Made by a program: the position numbers and the translations under genes. The notes under the pieces were generated by a model. It did not search any database. It was not told the DNA's origin and saw nothing but the letters and a program-made list of their open reading frames with translations. 64,000 nucleotides of DNA from Geosiphon pyriformis (taxonomy: Eukaryota > Glomeromycota > Glomeromycetes > Archaeosporales > Geosiphonaceae): contig JAAOMT010000435.1 in assembly GCA_016748015.1 (NCBI GenBank), positions 220,530-284,529 of the forward strand. The letters are read 5' to 3'. Positions 32,873-43,480 of this stretch are shown piece after piece (the stretch's first letter is position 1; every line of letters starts with the position of its first letter).

Positions 32873-34119
32873 TTATTTCTTTTTTTTTAATATTAAGTTC
32901 TAACAAAATTTAATAGATTTTTTTTTAAATAAACCCAATTATTAAAATGTTGAAAATTTTTACTTTCAGTTTTTCAAATTGCAAATCGATTATTTCCAGT
33001 TGGTTTATTGTTAATAACTCTATAATTGGATGTAATAATATTTTGCAATATTTTTAGAACATAAAATATAGCCAATATATAGTTTTTAAATGTGTTATCA
33101 AGTTGTTTTTTTCAATAAAGTGTTATATTTGTTGTACTATTGCTTTATTAAATACTTATTTGAACTTATTAGCTATTGTTTTAAATAATAATAACAATAT
33201 GTTATTAAAAATTATTTATTTCAAAATTTTTACTTGTTTTTTATTAGTTTTCTAAATTAAATTATTATTAATAAATCTGTAAAAGTTTTTTTCATATTAT
33301 TATTTAATTGTATTTATGTTTTATTATATATCATTATTTTGGAGAATTTTTTTAAGTGTTTTTATAATAAATTTCTTGAGTATTAATTGTTATTTTTAAT
33401 GTTTAATTTTTTGGCTTTTAATAATTAAAACAGTTATTAAACAAGTAAATGAATATTTTTTGTAATTTTTATTTTGGTTGACTTTTTTGTTATATATTAA
33501 TAGTATTTATATACTTTTTTGTAATTTAATTTTTGAATATGTTGGCTGTAATAATTATGATTGGTTTTAAATCTTATAAAATTTTATCTAAATTAACCAG
33601 TATTTTTTTATTCTCAATTGTAATACACTAAATAATAATAATAATTTAATATAATACAGTTTTAATTAATTATTATGTATTATTTTGATTAAAACTTTGT
33701 TTTTTAATCATAATTTAATGTTTTATTTTCAAGTATTTTTTTAAAAAAAAATTAAATTTTCTAATAAAAAATAAAATTTTCTATTTTATTGGTTTTTATT
33801 TTGATATAATATGATAATACTTTGTTTCTAATTCAAAATTTAATTGGTTTATTAACAATTAATTATTATGTTTTTTTTTGTTTTTTTGTAAAGTTTCTAT
33901 TTTTTAAAGTTTTTATTAAGTTATATAATTGTTTTAATAATGTTTTTTGAAATATGGCTTTTGTTATTAATTTAATTATATATTTTTTATTTTAATTAAT
34001 AGTATTATTATTTTATTATATACTAATTTGAATAGTATTATTTGTATTTTATCTTGTTTTATTTTTTCTAATTTTTTTGGCTAATTTTTATTAATGCTTT
34101 ATATAATATTTCAATAAAT
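32873..34119 (-). pseudogene. Gypsy-3 pol 3' tail and integrase C-terminal part
   Basis: It is colinear with 6,934-8,310 of Gypsy-2. Shared plus-strand strings include the tail near 32,880-32,945, TATGATTGGTTTTAAATCTTATAAAATTTTATCTAA near 33,555 and AATAGTATTATTTGTAT near 34,030. Nearly all G and C are gone and no frame stays open. It breaks at about 34,119, where integrase homology stops and the DNA transposon begins. Confidence 0.65.
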
Positions 34120-34245
34120 TTTGGTAGATACAAATTATGGGTTTTCTCAGATTTAAGTATATATAGTATACATATAATAAAAATAAATATAATATTATTA
34201 AAAAATAAATTTATTTGTATATTCTTATAAAAATTTTTAAATAAT

Positions 34246-35935
34246 TTATACAATATTAAAAAAACTTATAAAAGTTGTTTGTTTTTGTTTATCTTGTATT
34301 TTTTTAAAAAATATATATTTAATATAAGCAAGTTTATTAATTTTATTATAAAATTTCTTGCTATTTTTAAGCTCTATAAACTGTTTAAGATTTGTAATAG
34401 CAGTTAATACATTTTTAATACTTATTACTTTCTGTACTTTTTGTTTTTTATCAGAGCTATCATGTTTTGTTTTATAATTTGTTATAATATAATTTACAAT
34501 CTCATCATTATCTAAATGTTTCAAAGTAATTATATTGTTTTCTTCAGATAAATTTACTAATTTTTTAATTGATAAGTATATACAATTTGGCTGTATACAA
34601 TTAAACTTTTTGTAATAATTTTTAATTTTTTTTAATGTTATCTTTTAATTATAATTAGCTATTATTTCCAAATTTACAGTTTTATTCTGAAAGTTATTAT
34701 TTGTATTAATTGAAAAAATGTCAACTTTGTGTTAGCAATAAGTGATTATTTTATTTGAAACATTTTTTTATGCTCTATAAATTAGACATATTGCTTAAAG
34801 TTAGTTGATTATATAAATATTATTGGCATTATTATCAAAGAAATCTAATGTAAAATAAAAAAAATAACAACAATAATGTGCTTTAAAACGATAAATAATT
34901 CCAGTATTTATAAGCTAAATATGTGCTGTTAAGTTAAATACAAACTATTTTATATGAATATTTATAATAAATCTCATATTATAGTTGTGATCTGCAAAAT
35001 TATCTATTAAAAACAATATGTTTTGTTTTTTTTATACAACTAATAGTTTCAATCAACAAGTTATTATCAAAAAATATTACCAGTTATTTAAATATAAGTG
35101 TTTGAATAATACTAAAAACAAAGTTGTTCTTCTGTTTTCTTTTAAAAATAGTAGGATATTTAGTATAACCAATAATAAGTGGTAGCAAACATTTAGTTTT
35201 ATTAGCATTGATTGTAAAAACAAGTGTTAGTGACACTTTTAATTGTTTAATGCTATGATATAGTATTATAACAAGACCTTAATTTAGTGATATAACATAA
35301 AATAATACAGTTTTATCTATATTGAAAATATTGCATAACTTTTAATCAGCAAGAAATATTATTATATGCACTTATTTATTTTTAATATACTTAATAATGG
35401 CTGATAATACTTATTATAAAAGTAAAGTAAATACAATTTAATATGGTCTTTAAAGCTTTTAAGTCAGCTATTAAATAGTTTTTAGTACTTATTTTCTGGA
35501 ATATTTAATTAATTATAGAACTTTATGCCAACAGCTCAAATTACATTTTCAATAAGTATTATTTTATGAGATTTTATCTCTTAAACAAAAATAACAAGTG
35601 CTTTATTAAAGTAAAAATTATATTCTGTACATATATATTTGCTAGTCAAATCATGTATTGTATTTGCTTATGGACAAAAATTTGGTTTATTTTTGACTCA
35701 TGCCGAAACTAAAGACTGTTTTATGTATAAAAAACTGTTTTTTTTAAAGTTCCTTGCAGTTTTTAATTGGTTTTTATTATTTGTATAATATTAATTAAGC
35801 ACTATAAACTTATTATAAAGTATAGTATTCTCATAACTTTGTAGAACTCAAGCTAAAAAAATAATATGCTTTTTGTTATTAAACATAGTAGAATCAAAAA
35901 GCAAAAGAAAAATATGATTAAAATTTTAATTAGAT
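34246..35935 (-). pseudogene. pogo/Tigger (DDE_1) transposase remnant
   Basis: Reading minus from about 35,330 gives GNIFNIDKTVLFY, the N(M)DET box of Tigger-like DDE transposases with the Glu changed to Lys. TLVFTINANKTKCLPLIIG (about 35,160-35,220) matches the usual T...CNA.G....PL.IG pattern. A decayed middle follows with ITGNIF (about 35,075) and a D-N-like region. The C-terminal open piece 34,246-34,524 has an acidic/Lys-rich segment, then AITNLKQFIELKNS and ends KQKQTTFISFFNIV, similar to the Q..(I/L)..FF tail common in this group. The N-terminal CENP-B-type DNA-binding region is not readable. Confidence 0.7.
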
Positions 35936-35943
35936 AGGGCTGA

Positions 35944-36438
35944 TCCAAAAATCTGACTTGATTATTTACATAATTGATAATAATTTAAAACTTGAAACAA
36001 TTCAAAACTCTGATTTAATTATTTATACAATTAATAATAATTTAGAGCTTAAAACAATTTGAAACTCTGACTTGATTACTTATACAATTAATAATAATTT
36101 AGAACTTGAAACAATTTAAAACTTCAATTTAATTATTCACAAGATTAGTAATAATTTAAAACTTGAAACAATTCGAAATTCCAACTTGATTACTCATGTA
36201 ATCAATAATAATTTAGAACTTAAAACAATTTAAAACTTCGACTTAATTATTCACAAGGTTAGTAATAATTTAAAACTTGAAACAATTCGAAACTCTGACT
36301 TGATTACTCATACAATCAATAATAATTTAGAACTTAGAACAATTTAAAATTCTGACTTGATTACTCACACAATTGATGATAATTTAAAACTTGAGACAAT
36401 TTGAAACTCTGACTTAATTACTTACATAATTAATAATT
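35944..36438. repeat. 57-bp tandem array, nine units
   Basis: There are nine head-to-tail units of exactly 57 bp (first and last partial), with phase mark CTTGAAACAATTCGAAACTC at 35,991, 36,048, 36,105 and so on. Two subtypes alternate in units 4-7 (TTATTCACAAG.TTAGTAAT against TTACTCATACAATCAATAAT), giving a 114-bp higher-order period. On the plus strand one frame is open through all units apart from R-to-stop changes at CGA, with the repeated peptide NNNLELETIRNSDLITHTI. It lies between the transposase 5' end and the right terminus. Confidence 0.9.
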
Positions 36439-36533
36439 ATTCTGTTAAATAAATAATATTACATTATTATATAGCATTTTTAGTCATAGAAATATTGTTT
36501 TGTTTTATTGCAATTTTACTAGAATTAGCAAAA

Positions 36534-36700
36534 TTTAAACTAAATTTAGCATTTGAGATAACCCATACTAATAGTAAAAAGTTATGGGTTATAAACATAG
36601 AAATTTTTTAACTACCAAATTAATAGATTTAAAATGCTATGACTTATCACAAGTTATAGGTTATCTTAGTATAGATTATCTCAGATTTGACTGTAATATA
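36534..36700. repeat. Inverted-repeat terminus (fold-back) at right end of Tigger-like element
   Basis: TTTGAGATAACCCATACTAA (36,550-36,569) and, inverted, the segment TTAGTATAGATTATCTCAGA (36,664-36,683) form arms. AGTTATGGGTTAT (36,582) and AGTTATAGGTTAT (36,651) are direct copies of an inner motif. The arrangement could be a subterminal repeat cluster of the transposon or a separate small fold-back MITE. Confidence 0.6.
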
Positions 36701-36705
36701 ATAAT

Positions 36706-38689
36706 AAAATTTTTTTTTATTCTAAATTTTTGACTTAATTTGGCCAATATTTTGTTTAAAAAATGAATTTTTTGGTTTAATAATAGTTTTTTTAAAAATT
36801 TATATTGGTATATTAAATTTTGATAAACAAATTCAACTATTGATTTTGTATTAATTTTTTGAATAACTTTAGTATTTGGCTATTTAGTAAGATTATTTAT
36901 AATAATTATAAACAATAATTTAATTAAATTAATTTTTATTTGTTTAAATATTTAATTAATTTAATTTTTTTTTTAATAAATATTATAATTTTGTATATAT
37001 TAAATAATATCTGAATATATATTTGACCAATAATATAATTATTTAATTATTTTAATTATAACAATAGTGTTTTTTATCTGGTATTTTTATTAATTATCAG
37101 TTTTTTTATAGTAATATTAAATTTTTGTAATTAATATAAACATTAAATAATTTATTAAGATATTTTTTCTATTTAAAAATGGTTCAATAGATTATTAAGT
37201 ATTTTAATGCTAAAATTTTATAGTTTTTTTTAATAAATTCAAGTTTTTGCTAATATATATTACTAAATGCTTTTAACTATTTGGTTTTATTAAAATAAAA
37301 CTGTTTTTAATATGTCAGTTGTAATTTTAAATAGTTTATTATAATTTAAATAGATTAAAATTAAAGCTTTAATTAGTTTTTATCTTAAATATTTAAATAT
37401 TTTTTATTATATAGCATTTTATTTATAACTGGTGTTATTTTTACAATTAATAAAGTAATTGAACAAAATACTGCCAAATTTTAAATAAATTATTAATAAT
37501 ATCTAATTAGTTCCAAAAATATTTTTTAGTTTTATTAAGTTTTTAGGTCTTTGAAAATTTTTTATTTTTTTAATTTTGTTGAAATTAGTTTTAATATTAT
37601 TATTTTTTATATTATATTCTAATAATTTAAGCTCTGTTTTTTTAAAAAAACATTTATTGATATTAAGTTTTAGTTTTGTTTATTAGAACTGTTTGAAAAC
37701 TTATTATAAATAATAAAAATATTTGTCAAATATTTGAAAAATATATTAGTATTGTTTAAATAAAAAATATCTGATTTTTTTAATAATTTCTATTAATTAT
37801 TAAAATATTGCTAATATATTGATCAAATTGAATAATATTATGCTAAATTTAAAGTTTTTTTTTAAGTAATAATTGTGGTTTTTTTATTAGTTGTATTTAT
37901 AGCTATTTGTCAATATCTACTGTTTAAAAAATAATTATAAAATATATAAAGTTGAATATTTATTATTTTATGTAATAATATTAAATTTATAATAGCTTAC
38001 ACAAAACCAAAATTTTTCGTTTTTTTTAAACTAATATCATTAATAATAACCATAAATTTATAAATAATTAAATTAATTTATTGTCTAATATTCAATTTAT
38101 TTTTTGTTAAATAATTTTATAACTTATTAATAATATTTAATATGTTTTTTGTTTTATTAATATAATATTTTTAGTTTTAATTTAATGTTAAATAATATTG
38201 ATTTTTCCAAATTTATTTTTATTAACAAAAATATTAGTTAAATAGTATTTTTTATTTTTATTTGTTAAAATAAATTTAAGTTTTTTAAGTTTATTATCTT
38301 TAATTATTTTGTTTAGAACAAATAGCATTTTTTAGTTTTTGTCCAAATTTGTGATATAAAATCCACATATTTATATAATTGTAAAATATTTAGAACATAA
38401 AATAATAACTGTTTTTTACTTTTTAGATTTAAATATCTAATAATCATGTTAATTAAAAATTTTACATAGCTTTTAATAATATTATAAATTAAATTTAAAA
38501 TTTTTTTGTGGTTTTTGGCTAATATATATATATTAATAATAATAATAAATTTATTTTGACATATTATTAATTCTGTTTCAAAAATTAAGAACTGGTTTTT
38601 GATTTTTTAAGATACTTTTTATAAATAATATTAATATAGTAAAATAAAATTAAAACATTAAATCTTTTTTTTGATTTTTTAATTGTAAC
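36706..38689 (-). pseudogene. Gypsy-3 integrase N-terminal part, RNase H, RT and start of dUTPase linker
   Basis: The integrase region (36,706-37,080) parallels 8,350-8,750, for example the plus-strand string TTGACTTAATTTGGCCAATATTTTGTTTA. RT motif YLNNTNIFFK at about 37,750 replaces YLDDT. The linker QFV..KYVDFISQIWT-like (38,340-38,385) parallels 10,490-10,540. At about 38,689 the dUTPase-like domain is split by LINE-3 and continues at 47,633. Confidence 0.7.
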
Positions 38690-38789
38690 AAGAATATAGA
38701 TTTTTCAAAAAAATAATTTTTCGTATTTTTTGTTTCTTTATATCTTCTAATTATTTTTTTAACACATCTTTATTTGTGGCTATAGAATA

Positions 38790-40650
38790 AAAAAATATTT
38801 TTATTAATAAGTTTGGTTTTAGTTTAACTGAGTTGGAGATCTAGTTTAAAAAAAATATTTTAAGAATACTCACTTTTGTGGTATATCTTATAAAAAACCA
38901 AAAAAATCTGTTAATAGTAATATAGTTAAGTTGTTAACTAGCACTTTAAAAGTTGTAAGTATAAAAATTGATAGCATTGGATCTATAAAGTCTTGAAACA
39001 ATAAAGTCAATAGTAAAATAAGCAGTATTAATAAATTTTTAGATGTTAAAAACATAAAAAACATATTAATTAAAGAAATTAATTATGCAACTTTAAACTT
39101 GAAAATAAATAATGTGATAAATAATGCTAAGCTTAGAAAAATACATATCATAACATATGTTTTAAGTAATAAGCTGAAAAAAATTTCTTTTAATAACTTA
39201 AATAATAATAATAACAATATTCTAAACCTCTCAGTTTTTAAGTTTATTGCCTCTAAACAATTATTAGTGATTGAATTATATGCTTTAAATAAATAGAGTT
39301 TTAACATAATAAAATTTTTTACAATAGATATTAAGCTTTTTACTGTACTTAGAAAAACTTTTAATAATAAATTAATAATAGTAAAAAAAATTTTTATTAT
39401 ATTAATAGTTTTGAAAAAATATTTACTCTTTTAAAATTTCCAAAAATTATTAAATTATTTTTATTTTAAAATTAAATCTAAATAAAGCTAAAAAATTTAT
39501 TATCAATAAAAATATTTTGGTAAATACCAATGTTAAAAAAATAAAAAACTGCTTAAAAAGTAATTAAAAAAATTTTAATTAATTTTTTTAAATTAACTAT
39601 AATATTAGTTTTTTCTAAATTTGGTAAGATTATATTACTTAGAATACAACTTATTAATCTTTGGCAAAAGACTTTAATAAAATTTAAGTTATTTGAAATT
39701 ATCAATTTGGTTACAACTATGTAGTCAATACTAATAAAAAAAATTCTGTCTGTATAACTAAAACTATTAATGATAAACAAATATAGATATCTAAAAATTT
39801 CTATTGAGTATTGTTATATATATTGTTAATTAACACAAATATTCATGATTTTTTTGATTTGTTGACATATTATAATAAAAAAAACTTGTATTATTGATTA
39901 CAATCCAGAAATATATGAGTATATTAGGTGTGTTATTGTTTGTTTTGCTGATAAAGCTTTAAAAAAAACTGCTATTAGTTCTGTTTTAGTCTTTAAAAAG
40001 TGAGTTTATATTAGACTGACTTATTATTAATTTGTTATACTTAATATAAACAATTTGTTTATATTTCTAATATATACTCAACTAATAAAAATTCGGATAA
40101 TTGCAATAAGAAGTTGATTAATTTTTAAAATTAAGTAAAATTAGCCAATATATATAAGAAAAAACAAATACCAATTACATATTTAGTCTTATTTAGTAAA
40201 AAAATATAAATTTAAGTTGTTAATAGTTCTTTTTTTTAGATAATGTTTTTGGTTTTTCTTAGAGCAGATTTATTTTTAAATATTAAATTTCTTTTACTAA
40301 TATTTTTGGAAATAAACAATAAATTTATTACTCTTAAATACAACTTTATTAATCTTGTAAAACAGATTAAAAAGTTGGCTAAAAAGTTGGATATACTTAA
40401 ATTAACAATTTTTTAGTCTAATTATAGATGTTTGCCATTAATAACTTTTTTATTACAGAATCAATAAACAGATATAATAATGAATAAGAGTTTAAATATA
40501 ATTACTAATAGTAAAACTATAACAAAAATAATTTTTTTTAATCTATTAATTATCTTTAAATTGAAAAATAACATGAATAATTTGTTAAAAATAGTAATAA
40601 GCTTTTTAATTAAAATAGATAATATTAGTTTAAATTCAAGTAGTCTTTCT
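38790..40650 (+). pseudogene. LINE-3 ORF1 remnant
   Basis: It aligns with LINE-2 ORF1 at the start (AAGTTTGGTTTTAGTTTAACTGAGTTGGAGAT at 38,808-38,839 against the AAAGCGGTTGGTGG... start) and in the second RRM-like fold. There RCVIVCFADKALKKTAISSVLVFKK (about 39,925-40,000) matches RCAIVCFDSAALINAVMRTTPVLKG. A C-terminal coiled-coil-like segment lies at 40,340-40,640. No long frame survives. Confidence 0.65.
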
Positions 40651-40729
40651 TTTTAATAACTGATTTTATCTGAAATATTGCTATATGTAATATTAGAAAT
40701 ATTAATATTCTGATTAAACAAAAAAATAT

Positions 40730-41143
40730 TATTTATTAACATTTAAAATTAGAAAATATAAAATTTTTATTATAAAAACAAAGTTAAAATCTAATATTAG
40801 GTTTTAAATTATAAACAAGTTTAATAAAATTTAAATTTTTACATCTAATTTAAATAAAAATCTTTTTGATATTGATATGACTATTATTATAACCAATTTT
40901 TTGGCTTGTTATGTTTTAAAAGTAAAAAAAATTTTTGATCAAATTATTTCAGTCTATTTTTTGTTTAAAAATAAACTTTTAGTCATTGTTTTAGATTTGT
41001 ATATTAATGTTTTTATTAAAACTAGATTTAATTAGATATCAAAAATCAATTTACTTATTGTCAAAGCAATTAATACTAGCTTTTTTGTGATTTTAGATGA
41101 AAATTTCAATAAAAATAAGTCTAAAAAAAGTACAAGTTTCAAG
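40730..41143 (+). pseudogene. LINE-3 ORF2, endonuclease part 1
   Basis: It contains FIIKTKLKSN (about 40,765-40,795), SLVIVLDLYINVFIKT (about 40,975-41,025) and ILDENFNKNKSKKSTSFK (41,091-41,143), where GGDFNED has become DENFNKN. It is split here by HL-1 and continues at 43,481. Confidence 0.7.
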
Positions 41144-43480
41144 TTTTTTTTTTTTTTTAATGTTTTAACAAAGTGTGCCCAAACACTATTTAATACACTG
41201 CACCACTATGGGATTACAAATTAGATGTGTTTCACACTTTTTCTACATATGACTAATCACCTGAGTTAATCAAAACACTAACTAAGCTGAATCAAAAGAA
41301 ATCGGGAGAAAACTCAGCTTACCAAAGTCTCTCAATAATACCATTCAAATTTCTGGAATTAAAAATAAACTCACTAAAAAACAATCTAGTTTTCTTACTG
41401 CAATCTTTAACTTCAGGATCACACATTTGCCACAAAGCAACTACATGGTTAATTGTATCCTCACTCAATAGAGAAGTCTTGGCAGCATCAATATCATCAA
41501 CATCAAGATTATCACACTCTACCTTAGCCTTAAGACTGGCAAAATCCTTAGACATACCAACCAAAAGATTAGCAAAGCCCTTAAAGGCATTACACATAGT
41601 CAGGAAATTTTTTTTAATCTTTAGAGTCTTGACAGCATTATCATTCAAAAGAGTAGTAACTAAAGTAACTAAAGAACCAATTGGTTCAATAACAGACTTA
41701 ACCAAAACAGTCAGATCCAAAATCTGCTTCTTCATAGAATTCAACCTAAGCTCAACAGCAGAGTCAGCAATGAGAGCAGCAAAGGATGTAGCAAGTGAAG
41801 GAGCCAGCAGATCCAAAACCACCAAAGAAGGAAATCCAGAAACATTTAGAGGGGCGGAAATTTTAGCATAAAAAACATTACTTACAACATGTGGATTGAA
41901 TACTTTGGAAGTCTTGGGAGGAGAAGGCAAGAACATTTTACAGTCAACAGCCAGATGGCCAGTCTCTTGGCACCTAAAACAGTGCTTACAACTAGGAGTT
42001 TCCCACCAAATACAGCATTTTTTCAGTGTACCAGTTTTGATAATAGCAAGATCCAAATTAGTTTGAGAGCCAAATGTGACCAAAGCAAAGCAGAAACAAT
42101 GACCAGAATCAGGAGACCAAGGAATAAAACAAGTTCAACCACCAACTTGAAAAATCATATCACTGATTTCAAAGGCAGTGCAGCCAGGAGAAAAGTTGAC
42201 CAACTTGGCCTTAAACCTATTATAAAACACAATTGATTCTTGTTGATTTACCAAAAAAAGGATTCGAACACTATTTTTGTCCACCAAAACTGACCAGTGA
42301 TTAAGAACAGATATAACAGCAGCCAAATTCTCAAAATAAACCACCACATATTGCCAAATGCTAGCAGGCTTCAGCACAACACAAGTAACCACACCAAAAA
42401 CACTTAAAGCTGTCTTAATGTCAGCAGCAAATACACCCAAGGATATATTATATAGCACAACAGCAGCAGAAAGGGGACCAGACTCAGAAACTACCAAAGA
42501 CTTGGCAATTTTGAGAGTGGCCAAATGTACAGAGCTTGTAAGCTCGACCAAAAATGCACCTTCCAAAGATACTTAAGAAACAAACTCCACACAAAACAGT
42601 TTTACATTGTCTTTTAATACTGACTTTGCACTCAAGAAACCATGTACAGACTGAAAAACAGTCTTAACATGAGCCAATTTGATCTTAAAAGTAGTGTCAG
42701 GCACCAGAGTGAAGGCCACCCATCCAGCAAATTTTTGATGACTAGTAATAGTTTTCCAAGCACCACCAGAAGTAGCACCAGAAACTAGAGAAGGAGATGA
42801 TTCAGTTTCTATTTGATCAGTCCAGTTCTCAAGAACAAGTAACCCAACAGGAGGAGATTGTTTTGCTTCCAGAACTGGCAAAGATCTGCTGAAAGACACC
42901 ATATTTGGCAATATAGCCAGTGGTTGATCTTGACCTATCTTAGATGATGTGCCAGATGATGCTATAAAGATTTCATCTAAGATCTCATTGGGAACCACAA
43001 AGAGATTCAGTGTAACAATAGCAGAGACAAGCAACTGCTCCCACTTTTCTGAACTTTTGGTCTTTTTGACCATTTTTTTTAAGAAGGTAGTGCTAGAAGC
43101 ACCAGATGTAAAAGCTATAGAAGAAAAAACCAGCTTGTTGACTGGTCTATTATTAAACACTTTTGGGCTCTTAGTAGAAATGGAGGCAACACTGGGACTA
43201 ATCCAAGTGTGTTTCTTTAAAGGAACTTTGACTGGTGAAAAACCAGCCAAAGATAAAAAGGTTGCTTCAGTGGCCACCAAAGGCAGTTTATCACGATTAC
43301 AGGGTAATAGAAAGGCTTCTAAATATTCTGTCTAGTTGCTTCTATAACAGAGAGAACTTTTCTGGTTGAAATTTTATTAGATATCTTAGAACAGATATCA
43401 GATGCAGCTTTTTTACTCTTTGTTCTGGTCATGGTCATAAAATTAAGAAGACAAAGAGCTTTTCAAAATTTTTAAAATCT
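41144..43480 (-). mobile_element. HL-1: ORF1-only half-LINE inserted in LINE-3 endonuclease
   Basis: It is a complete minus-strand retroposon of 2.34 kb: 5' UTR (43,480-43,439), one ORF (43,438-41,319), a short 3' UTR related to the LINE-2 3' end, and an A tail (15 T, 41,144-41,158). TCAAG(TTTT) occurs on both sides (41,139 and 43,481), fitting a target duplication of about 9 bp. The interrupted endonuclease reading (NKSKKSTSFK then FVLNLVNLFNKHF) is continuous across it. There is no EN, RT or RNase H. G and C content is well above the flanks. Confidence 0.85.
41319..43438 (-). pseudogene. HL-1 ORF1-type protein: RRM-like fold, CCHC zinc knuckle, coiled coil
   Basis: The start MTMTRTKSKKAASD (ATG at 43,438) gives about 706 residues. 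A 1-bp indel lies near 43,320. TAA (42,573-42,575, Gln site: FVS-stop-VSL) and TGA (about 42,135, a Trp/Arg site: VGG-stop-TCF) interrupt it. The N-terminal third is Ser/Thr/Pro/Lys-rich, with SPKVFNNRPVNKLVF. The middle has an RRM-like fold: LYNISLGVFAADIKTALSVF, then WQYVVVYFENLAAVISVL. CFRCQETGHLAVDC is an intact CX2CX4HX4C knuckle. The C-terminus has repeating hydrophobic heptads (LTVLVKSVIEPIGSLVTLVTT). It resembles LINE ORF1p in plan but differs from LINE-2 ORF1 in sequence. It would bind RNA. Confidence 0.85.

Larger units (their letters stand above)
34120..36705 (-). mobile_element. pogo/Tigger-like DNA transposon inserted in Gypsy-3 integrase
   Basis: Integrase homology stops near 34,119 and resumes near 36,706. 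Between them are a decayed transposase on the minus strand, a 57-bp tandem array and inverted-repeat ends. The left end has TTATGGGTTTTCTCAGATTT (34,136-34,155). Its inverted counterpart at the right is AAATGCTAAATTTAG... on minus, i.e. TTTGAGATAACCCATAC at 36,550-36,566. A further inverted copy ends ATCTCAGATTTGACTGTA (36,679-36,696). The exact termini and the TA target duplication could not be fixed. Confidence 0.65.

Noticed and set aside
35944-36438. Array of regular repeats as CRISPR
   Set aside because: The units are contiguous with no unique spacers, the period equals the full unit, and the context is a eukaryotic transposon.
41479-42576. Plus-strand open frames of 130, 115 and 72 codons opposite HL-1
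   Set aside because: They lie antisense to the HL-1 ORF with its zinc knuckle and RRM-like fold, and arise from low stop density on the opposite strand of a G+C-richer element.
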